The notes under the pieces were generated by a model. It searched no databases, was not told where the DNA came from, and saw nothing but the letters and a program-made list of their open reading frames with translations. 64,000 bases of DNA, taken from assembly GCA_039105265.1 (NCBI GenBank), contig JAPFFF010000011.1:434001-498000 (forward strand). The letters are read 5' to 3'. A program made the position numbers and the translations under genes. Shown here in pieces: positions 57,678-64,000 of the stretch (position 1 is the stretch's first letter; the number at the start of each line of letters is the position of its first letter). Source of the stretch: Tritrichomonas musculus (lineage: Eukaryota > Parabasalia > Tritrichomonadida > Tritrichomonadidae).

Positions 57678-57710
57678 TTTGAATTAAAAATAAAAATCAG
57701 TGTAATCAGT

Positions 57711-58106
57711 TTAATAAATAATGTTTGTATTAAATACTTCACTACATGTTCCTTGAATCATATTTTTATTCTCTCGCTTTTGATATTTTGGTTTGAATTG
57801 TGTTGGTGGTAAATGTGTTTTCCTTATGAACTTCCCATTATCTGTGATTATGGTTGGTGGTTCATTCAATGGTTTTGTTATATGTTGTCGTGTCTTCTCT
57901 AATTTCTTATGTTCTTCAGGAATAATTTTATAATCTGGTTGATTCAAATATGGATTGAATGTGATTGCATATGTGTTATCGTTAGCAAATAAACCACAAT
58001 CTAATTTTGAAACATTTTTAATCGTTTGTGTGTTTTCATTATACATTGTACCTTCAGCTCCAATAATAACGCTATTAGCTGATTTATATTTATTCGTTTG
58101 ACTCAT
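57711..58106 (-). CDS. Small unknown protein (Polinton D)
   Basis: 131 residues, MSQTNKYKSANSVIIGAEG. Beta-type patches (VSKLDCGLFANDNTYAITF) and a basic, proline-containing tail (PPTQFKPKYQKRENKN). In B, a small basic protein (14382-14672) lies at the comparable place in the virion cluster but shows no clear similarity. Function unknown; probably a minor virion component by location next to the capsid gene. Confidence 0.55.
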   Translation of the reverse strand: MSQTNKYKSANSVIIGAEGTMYNENTQTIKNVSKLDCGLFANDNTYAITFNPYLNQPDYKIIPEEHKKLEKTRQHITKPLNEPPTIITDNGKFIRKTHLPPTQFKPKYQKRENKNMIQGTCSEVFNTNIIY

Positions 58107-58151
58107 TTAAACAAAAATAAATAATAACATGATTCATTATTGATTATTCAT

Positions 58152-59753
58152 TTACTCAGGAGTTGTGATATCGTATGTACCAATTCTAACCATTGGTGGC
58201 ATACCATTTGGCTGAACCAATATTGAAATTGATGAATCATATAATAAACATAACAACGGAGCACAATCAACAATATTAGCATAATCATCATCATTGTCTT
58301 TCTTCTGTGCAACATTAATTTCGAAATTGATTGGTGATAATGATGTTAAACCTTGCTGATATGTGTTATCAGTTTCTGTTGGAATAGCTATGAAAAATGA
58401 TGTTTTGTCATTACTATAATTTCCAGCATTATCATGATATCGTTTTGTGTTTATTAATGATGCGATAACTTCTTTGTTAAATCCTGACTGTTCACAATTC
58501 ATATTCATTGCATTCTGACAATATTCGATAAACTCAGGACTGTCGCCATCAGTTCCAAATGGTTTTGCTGGTATGTTTCCATATGACGTAAACAATGGAT
58601 TTTTGAAAACAGTTTTATGTGTATGCTTGAGTGGAAACAGACAAAAGATTGAATCAACGAAACGTGGAGTGATTGTAATTGTTGATTTGTCTATCGTTTG
58701 TGTTAGTTTATTTGTTGTTGTATATACTGAAATTGTTTGTGTTGGAAATGTTAATGGATGTGATGGGTCGCTATATCGTTGAACCAATGAATTATAAATT
58801 CTAGTATCAATACCAAAACATGGTACAATAGATTGACAATCAGTTGTTTCATAACTATTGACATAAAATATTCGTTCATCCCATTTGACAGTATTGACGT
58901 TATCTTTTGTTGTAATTGATGACCATACTTTAACTTTTTCACCAAGTGGTACAAATTCTGTTGTGATATCAGATAAATCATATTTAACAAATTTATTTAA
59001 ACTATTTCTCAATTTTATATCTGGACCTACTGGACAGCACACCATACCCGCACAACTGAAGAATAAACGCAATTCAATTTTTCCTGCAAATGCTGGTAGA
59101 TATTTTATATTCGATAGTGGTAAAAATCGTCTCAAATCTATTTTCAAATGAATTGTTTGTGGTCCAGTTTCTGTTGGACCATGTTTTGGTACTTCTGCTG
59201 TTCCTGGTGAATCTGCTCCCCAAGGAAATGTGAATCCACATCTATTACATCCACTAATATTCCATATATCTTTGTGTCTACTCTTCGAATATACATCAGC
59301 TCGTTTTGTTGTTTCATTAGCACAACATGATGTTAAAAATGATTCTTCACATCCAAAGTTTTGTGTATAAATTGTGATACCATTAGCTACAATTTCATAT
59401 TTTTCAATAGCGTCTCGTGCATCTTTGAAGCCAAACCACACACGGTCAAATTCATAATTATCAGATGTTAAATATCCTAATCCATCTCCTTTCATTCCAA
59501 TATTAACTTGCATATCAGCTTTGATAAATCCATTATATATATCAGCTGTGTTGTTTGTATTTGGTGATATGATAACTGATGTATAGCTTCCTTGTGGAAT
59601 GTGTGGTGATGGTGAATATGATGTTTGAGGATTAATTGTGTATTGTTTATTTGTATCACTCATAGCAATACAATTATCAACGATATCAAAATATGATGCA
59701 ATTTGTGTACATACTTCGGCGCTTGTTTTCAAATATGCTTCGTTATTAATCAT
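58152..59753 (-). CDS. Major capsid protein candidate, double-jelly-roll type (Polinton D)
   Basis: 533 residues. Beta-rich; 'YEFDRVWFGFKDARDAIEKYEIVANGITIYTQNF' spans a strand pair common in Polinton capsids (B has 'SNQLFDRLEILHNNVNVGYQQNE' at the like position). Also 'IHLKIDLRRFLPLSNIKYLP' and 'GKIELRLFFS', matching the 'fl.l......lP....leI.L' pattern after the first jelly roll. 'CLFPLKHTHKTVFKNPLFTSYGNIPAKPFG' parallels 'MFPKHHNDLTVFENPVYQNCYLNIGGKNFP' in B. These paired segments strongly suggest distant homology with the B/C capsid protein. Cys-rich patches (GCNRCGF, CCPVGP) are unusual. Confidence 0.72.
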   Translation of the reverse strand: MINNEAYLKTSAEVCTQIASYFDIVDNCIAMSDTNKQYTINPQTSYSPSPHIPQGSYTSVIISPNTNNTADIYNGFIKADMQVNIGMKGDGLGYLTSDNYEFDRVWFGFKDARDAIEKYEIVANGITIYTQNFGCEESFLTSCCANETTKRADVYSKSRHKDIWNISGCNRCGFTFPWGADSPGTAEVPKHGPTETGPQTIHLKIDLRRFLPLSNIKYLPAFAGKIELRLFFSCAGMVCCPVGPDIKLRNSLNKFVKYDLSDITTEFVPLGEKVKVWSSITTKDNVNTVKWDERIFYVNSYETTDCQSIVPCFGIDTRIYNSLVQRYSDPSHPLTFPTQTISVYTTTNKLTQTIDKSTITITPRFVDSIFCLFPLKHTHKTVFKNPLFTSYGNIPAKPFGTDGDSPEFIEYCQNAMNMNCEQSGFNKEVIASLINTKRYHDNAGNYSNDKTSFFIAIPTETDNTYQQGLTSLSPINFEINVAQKKDNDDDYANIVDCAPLLCLLYDSSISILVQPNGMPPMVRIGTYDITTPE

Positions 59754-59793
59754 TTTGTATCAAAAATAAAAAAAACATTATTTAACTCATTCA

Positions 59794-60270
59794 TCAAGCC
59801 ATATCCGCAAATATATTATTTCGTCTACGAGGTATAGTTGCTTCAATATTTTCATTTGAATAATCATTATATGATATTGATGGTTGTTGATATTGTTTGT
59901 TCATTTGTTTTCGAAAGACATCTTTCATTAATTGCTTCTGTTCTTTACGTTGACGATTTATTTTCATCTCTTCACCTAATCGTTTTAATTCATCTAATAT
60001 CTCATAATTAATAGTCGGGTCATTTGTTTTAGTTCTTCGATGATGTATTTGTTTTGTTTGTTCATCATCTGATTCATCATCAGTTGCTTCATTGTTTGAA
60101 TCATTTGTTGGATCATCATCATTTGATTCAATAACTGGTTTCTTACGTTCTAAAACTATGTATTTTCCTTCAGTTCTCGTTGGTAGCACTTCATAATTTT
60201 CATCATCATGACCTTGTAGCCATCGTTGAATAATAGCCAATCGTTTACTGCCTCTAATTTGTTTGGACAT
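59794..60270 (-). CDS. Small acidic/basic low-complexity protein (Polinton D)
   Basis: 158 residues. Folded-looking start (RLAIIQRWLQGHDDENYEVL, GKYIVLERKKP), an Asp/Asn/Glu-rich acidic middle (NDDDPTNDSNNEATDDESDD) and a helical basic segment (MKINRQRKEQKQLMKDVFRKQ). Located between capsid and pVI-like genes, so a scaffold or minor virion protein is plausible. No family recognised. Confidence 0.55.
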   Translation of the reverse strand: MSKQIRGSKRLAIIQRWLQGHDDENYEVLPTRTEGKYIVLERKKPVIESNDDDPTNDSNNEATDDESDDEQTKQIHHRRTKTNDPTINYEILDELKRLGEEMKINRQRKEQKQLMKDVFRKQMNKQYQQPSISYNDYSNENIEATIPRRRNNIFADMA

Positions 60271-60330
60271 TTAAATATCAACAAAAAACAGTTTTAAGCA
60301 AAGAAAAACAGAAAAAATCATCAAGATGCA

Positions 60331-60732
60331 CTATCCTTCATATCCTACAGCTTTTCGATATTTATTGTTTTTCATTTCTTTCTTACGTCCTACACTATAA
60401 TCTATTGCAGGTTTATCATATTTATAATTATGTGCCTCATTACTGATTTTAATTAATGCTCCCTTCAGTTTACTATTTGGTAATACATCAACGACTTCAT
60501 TTGCTGCATTTGATATTTTATCTCTCATGCTTTGACTCAAGAATTTTTTACCAATATGTCCAGCAACCTTGCCAATCAATCCACTGTGATTGTCCATAAA
60601 ATCAGTAGCTGCATTATATAAACCTCGTAATCTACCAACTGATGCTACATTAGCTACATTAAATAATTTACGACCATAATGTCCCAAACTCTTTTTGATT
60701 TCTGGTTTAATGATGTTTTTGTATAATCCCAT
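60331..60732 (-). CDS. Amphipathic minor virion protein (pVI-like), Polinton D
   Basis: 133 residues, MGLYKNIIKPEIKKSLGHYG. A small Gly/Ala/Val-rich amphipathic protein with 'NVASVGRLRGLYNAATDFMD' and 'GLIGKVAGHIGKKF', and a basic tail (GRKKEMKNNKYRK). This composition recalls adenovirus pVI and the MGIGIF proteins of B and C, with which it shares the Met-Gly-(Leu/Ile) start and position near the ATPase or capsid. Sequence similarity is otherwise weak. Confidence 0.6.
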   Translation of the reverse strand: MGLYKNIIKPEIKKSLGHYGRKLFNVANVASVGRLRGLYNAATDFMDNHSGLIGKVAGHIGKKFLSQSMRDKISNAANEVVDVLPNSKLKGALIKISNEAHNYKYDKPAIDYSVGRKKEMKNNKYRKAVGYEG

Positions 60733-60755
60733 TTATAATTTAATAAAATCAATTA

Positions 60756-61607
60756 TTATTCAAAATAATATTCACCAGCTGTGATATTCATTATAAATTT
60801 GTCATGAGGGTCGTCATGTTGTAGATATTCATTAACTGTCGATTTAACATCAAGATTATTATTCGTTTGCATCAATAATGATGAAAAGTCTTCTTTGCTA
60901 AATCCGCTATAACATATCACATCGGTTGCCATACGTTTTGCATTCAAATGAACGAATCTCAATGTTTGAAAAGCCATTATACATGTCAAATTATAGTGTC
61001 TCGTTTTTGTTAACAATCTTATGAATTCGCTATTTCCATTCTTCAACAAATCACTACCAGCACAATCATCAAGTATAATCAATGTATGATATGGATAAGC
61101 TGTTGTGTTATATTTGACAAGCTTGTTTGAAAATTAAGCTATTCTATCTTCAATATCAAACAATGAATGTTTATTTATTAATCATGCCATCTCTTCTGAC
61201 GTTTCTTTTAGTTTCGACAATACATGTTTCACAATTGCATAATATTTCGTTTTGCGTTTGATATGTTTCTTCAAATAATTCATCAATTCATCTTCACTAA
61301 CATAATTGATTTTTGTTTTAATATTTTTACTCAACACTTCAGATGTCTTATCAGCTTTACCACTAGTTGAACAAAAAATGATTTTATTATAATATGGATG
61401 TTTAAATAGCTTTTCCGTTATCATAATATGTTTCCATAGCCAATATGTTTTGCCACTACCTGGTTTGCCAATCAGAAAATATATACCATTTGTTGAAAAT
61501 GGATAGTCTGGTGATAATGGTTTAATCAATGCGCCTTCAATTTCTTTCTCATTTTTCTTCAATGTTGTTTTAATTAGTGATTCAACTTGTTTTATTAATC
61601 TGCTCAT
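60756..61607 (-). pseudogene. A32-like packaging ATPase (Polinton D), broken about once
   Basis: Walker A is GKPGSGKTYW after the strand 'NGIYFLI'; Walker B is IILDDCAGSD; 'TKTRHYNLTCIMAFQTLRFV' is the sensor-type region, matching 'TQLRHKHSIVYVNVQFFKAI' in B. The homology to the B ATPase (12367-13284) is clear but distant. The gene appears broken in about one place. Confidence 0.75.
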
Positions 61608-61622
61608 TTTATTTATATATAA

Positions 61623-61751
61623 ATGTTTTCATTCGAAGATTATTTAAAGCTTTTAGAACGAATGGCTATCATTCAAATGTATATTGAAATCACTGGATTT
61701 GTTATCAATAAATTTTCAAAAATATATAATAAATATATGAACGACAATTAA
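61623..61751 (+). CDS. Possible 42-residue small protein
   Basis: ATG at 61623, open to TAA at 61751: a short helical peptide (MFSFEDYLKLLERMAIIQMY, then IEITGFVINKF) with a weakly hydrophobic centre. It lies between the ATPase and integrase genes on the opposite strand and overlaps the integrase stop by 4 bp. It may be a shadow; support is only the start-to-stop frame in otherwise AT-rich DNA. Confidence 0.25.
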   Translation: MFSFEDYLKLLERMAIIQMYIEITGFVINKFSKIYNKYMNDN

Positions 61752-62836
61752 GACCATTTTAATATTTGCGGTGGTATCGTTTGTTGTTTGCTCCAATATT
61801 CACGTTCCATTCGACTCAACATCGCTGGATTGCCTTCTCTCAAATTTCTCGCTGCTATTTTATCTTTCACGCCGCCTTCATAAACGACTTGATATTGATT
61901 CGATTTTTTATTGTAGCCTGTTATTTTGTCTATAATTCCACGTTTACCATCCTTCAATGTCTCAGCGATATTTTTATTATCTGTCTTCACTAATTGATAT
62001 CCAGGATATTTATCAACTGATTTATCTTTAGCTTTAATCATAAATTGATTACCTATTTTTGAATCTACAATATATGCTTCTTTGCTGACACGTGAACGTC
62101 TTTTTGCCTTCGCCCACGATGGACCATCAATGTTAACTATTCTCACTCTATCATCAGGCTTATAATCATATGGATTATTTTTAGACATTTTTTTAATATA
62201 TTCCATTTCATCATTTTCTGTTATATCATTTGGTGCTCTATTGTTCAATGATTTGTGTGGTGTTTCATTATATGCTTCAATTAATGATTTCATTTCATCT
62301 TCAGCAATATATCTATTTTCACCTATCATATCCCTAATTGTTCTCATGAATCGATTTATTATTCCCAACACATTATGATTATTATCTTCTGTTGTTCTAT
62401 AAATAATGTTCTTTGATTTAATGTAATCCAAGAATTCATTTGACAAATACGCTGGGTCTTGGTCTGACGTTATTGAATACACATTTTTGACATCATCAAT
62501 GAATTTATTAAATGCATCAATTATTGTTTTTGCTCCTTTCCCAACCAATGGATAACTGTAAGCTTTGCGTGTGTTTATATTAATGAACATCAAATAATTT
62601 AATTCATTCTTTCGTCTGTTGTTAATGAACGTGTCCATTTGATATCCTCCAGGATGTTTTGAATAGATGTTCATATATTTTGGTTTGTCTGGTACTACAT
62701 CATGAATGATATTATTTTTCAAATATTCTCTTGCTTCCTTTTCATTAAATCCATATCTTTTCGCTAGTGGTACAAATTTTGATGGTGTTCGCAACGGAAA
62801 ACGATTATATAAATCTTCAATTGATTTGAAAGTCAT
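61748..62836 (-). CDS. Polinton integrase, rve type (Polinton D)
   Basis: 362 residues. An N-terminal helical/HTH-like part (VPLAKRYGFNEKEAREYLKN), a catalytic core with 'GYQMDTF' (Asp 68), 'SITSDQDPAYLS' (Asp 125) and the helix 'NVLGIINRFMRTIRDMIG' followed by 'YNETPHKSLN', then 'PDDRVRIVN' and an SH3/chromo-like tail, 'KEAYIVDSKIGNQFMIK ... GYQLVK'. Distant from the B and C integrases but with the same core plan. Its start lies 2 bp from the end of the upstream gene, so the two are probably co-transcribed. Confidence 0.85.
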   Translation of the reverse strand: MTFKSIEDLYNRFPLRTPSKFVPLAKRYGFNEKEAREYLKNNIIHDVVPDKPKYMNIYSKHPGGYQMDTFINNRRKNELNYLMFININTRKAYSYPLVGKGAKTIIDAFNKFIDDVKNVYSITSDQDPAYLSNEFLDYIKSKNIIYRTTEDNNHNVLGIINRFMRTIRDMIGENRYIAEDEMKSLIEAYNETPHKSLNNRAPNDITENDEMEYIKKMSKNNPYDYKPDDRVRIVNIDGPSWAKAKRRSRVSKEAYIVDSKIGNQFMIKAKDKSVDKYPGYQLVKTDNKNIAETLKDGKRGIIDKITGYNKKSNQYQVVYEGGVKDKIAARNLREGNPAMLSRMEREYWSKQQTIPPQILKWS

Positions 62837-62837
62837 T

Positions 62838-63881
62838 TTATATATATAACAACTTCTGATGATTCATCATCTGCATTTCAATCATAAAACTTTCACTAAC
62901 TGGTAATTTCACTGGCATTTTATAATTACGACCACTATAAAATTCAATCCAAAATGTTTGGTCAGTTGAATTCAATTTGAAATATTTGATTGGCGAGAAG
63001 TTTTGATAACTATTTCCAACATATCCCTTGCTTGTCTCTTCAGCTATTGATGAATAGACTTTGCAACTGTGTCTATCCCATACATTCTCAAATTTAATTT
63101 CTTTCATCCATTTTCCTTCAACCTTGTCATCAGTGATGTTCATATAATTGTTCGGGTCATTTTGAAATGGCTCAAAGCCAACATTCATGATATCCGCAAA
63201 ATCGCATTTAACATGTGGTTCGTTATACTGTTCTTTGTTATTTTTGTCATAATGTCTATATTTAAATTTAATAGCTATTTCAACATTACATAATTTATTT
63301 TTATTATCTTCATCTACTTCATCTTCCTTTAGTTCATTCGCTGCTGAATAAATAGTTTCGATAAACATCTTTTTGTTGTAGTCATAGTATCCGTCCATTT
63401 GAACGTCTCTAATTCGTTTTTGATTTTTGATATACATCTCGGGTATCTCTTCATCATTGATGAAAAACTTTGGATATCCTTCTTTCCATTGATGTTCATT
63501 GTAATGTCTAAAAGCAATGTTTAATTGTTCATTCATATCTTTCCATACTTCTCTCAAATCCTTGTCTGTTGATAACCATGAAACAATATTGCATTCAACT
63601 TGACTCATTTTTGATTTGTCATTTCTGAAATATTTTCTGACTTTGATATTGAATTCTAATTTGCGTCTTCTCGCTAACATCCATATTGTACGAAAACCAA
63701 TAATTGTCTCTCCTTTGTCTGCAGTACACCAATCAGCTGGAAAGTTAAAATAAAATCTATTTGGTCTGTCATTGTCTTGCTTTCCATCTTCCCTGAAGAA
63801 CACGTATTCTTTTGGTATTGGTGTGTAATCGATTGGGTCAGTTAATCGTTTCATTTGTGATATCAATAAATTATATTTCAT
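62838..63881 (-). CDS. Probable minor capsid/structural protein beginning in the terminal repeat (Polinton D)
   Basis: 347 residues. Beta-rich; 'NRFYFNFPADWCTADKGETIIGFRTIWMLARRR' and the C-terminal 'PIKYFKLNSTDQTFWIEFYS' followed by 'PVKLPVSESFMIEMQMM' resemble the final strands of jelly-roll proteins from Polinton-like virions. The first 26 residues and the promoter lie in the terminal inverted repeat, so each end of D carries the same promoter and start. First gene of a leftward cluster (this gene, integrase, ATPase, capsid and on to PolB). Function inferred. Confidence 0.6.
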   Translation of the reverse strand: MKYNLLISQMKRLTDPIDYTPIPKEYVFFREDGKQDNDRPNRFYFNFPADWCTADKGETIIGFRTIWMLARRRKLEFNIKVRKYFRNDKSKMSQVECNIVSWLSTDKDLREVWKDMNEQLNIAFRHYNEHQWKEGYPKFFINDEEIPEMYIKNQKRIRDVQMDGYYDYNKKMFIETIYSAANELKEDEVDEDNKNKLCNVEIAIKFKYRHYDKNNKEQYNEPHVKCDFADIMNVGFEPFQNDPNNYMNITDDKVEGKWMKEIKFENVWDRHSCKVYSSIAEETSKGYVGNSYQNFSPIKYFKLNSTDQTFWIEFYSGRNYKMPVKLPVSESFMIEMQMMNHQKLLYI

Positions 63882-64000
63882 TCATTGTTATTAGCGGTGA
63901 GCATATCATTTATGATAGCAACACATGAAATCATCACCAACAGCTCTGACATCGAGGTTATACATTAAATATACGCGCCACGAGACGTAAATCATGACAT
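63803..64000 (-). repeat. Polinton D right terminal inverted repeat, partial
   Basis: Inverted copy of 45074-45271 with one mismatch. The outer ~104 bp including the tip lie beyond the window. Confidence 0.93.

Larger units (their letters stand above)
44970..64000. mobile_element. Polinton D (right tip just outside the window)
   Basis: Inserted in the fibre gene of C. Tip AGTAGTATAACGG at 44970, with ATACCT (44964-44969) as the expected target duplication. The sequence 63803-64000 is the inverted copy of 45074-45271 with one difference, so the right tip is expected about 104 bp past the window (total about 19.1 kb). It encodes PolB, KilA-N, packaging ATPase, integrase, capsid and penton candidates and a giant fibre. 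Gene order and sequences differ from B/C, marking a separate lineage. It looks nearly whole with about two breaks, and young. Confidence 0.92.

Overview
The window is very AT-rich, intron-poor DNA from a microbial eukaryote. It is dominated by large virus-like Polinton/Maverick elements. A parabasalid (Trichomonas/Tritrichomonas-like) is the best guess. Large Mavericks are typical there, genes are compact and intronless, stops are standard, and many start codons follow closely on a TCA/ATCAA initiator-like motif. Entamoeba is an alternative. The host is an inference; no rRNA or tRNA was found.

Layout: (A) 1-3676 is the right end of a Polinton whose body lies outside the window; it shows two tandem fibre-like genes and a hairpin-bearing terminus ending ACTACT. 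3677-4427 is a degenerate tandem repeat array. (B) 4428-27782 is a Polinton with both ends in view: 229-bp inverted repeats differing at one base, and a 6-bp target duplication (CTGGTC). It carries a protein-primed-type PolB, KilA-N and HNH-like proteins, packaging ATPase, integrase, double-jelly-roll capsid, penton-like protein, small virion-type proteins and a fibre-like gene. 27783-28024 continues the array, followed by a ~720-bp palindrome with 290-bp arms. 28748-35783 is host-like AT-rich DNA with one GT8 glycosyltransferase gene (31404-32447), a hAT-like 478-bp miniature element, a 1-kb mariner-like element with 47-bp inverted repeats and a hairpin repeat. (C) A second Polinton of the B lineage starts at 35784. 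It is interrupted at 44969/44970 by (D), a Polinton of a different lineage that continues to the right edge. By symmetry D should end about 104 bp beyond the window.

How the genes fit together: within each element PolB would replicate the DNA, the rve-type integrase would insert it with 6-bp duplications, and the A32-like ATPase with capsid, penton-like and amphipathic small proteins would form a virion module. Long repeat-rich coiled-coil proteins look like surface fibres. B and C share gene order and homologous proteins across the capsid-integrase-penton block; D has a different order and more distant versions of each part. All four elements share the tip AGTAGT followed by an inverted-repeat or hairpin structure. 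B and D look young (near-identical terminal repeats, mostly long open frames) and nearly whole, with a few breaks each; C is broken and interrupted.

Limits: all assignments are from reading motifs and comparing the elements with each other by eye. No database search was run.
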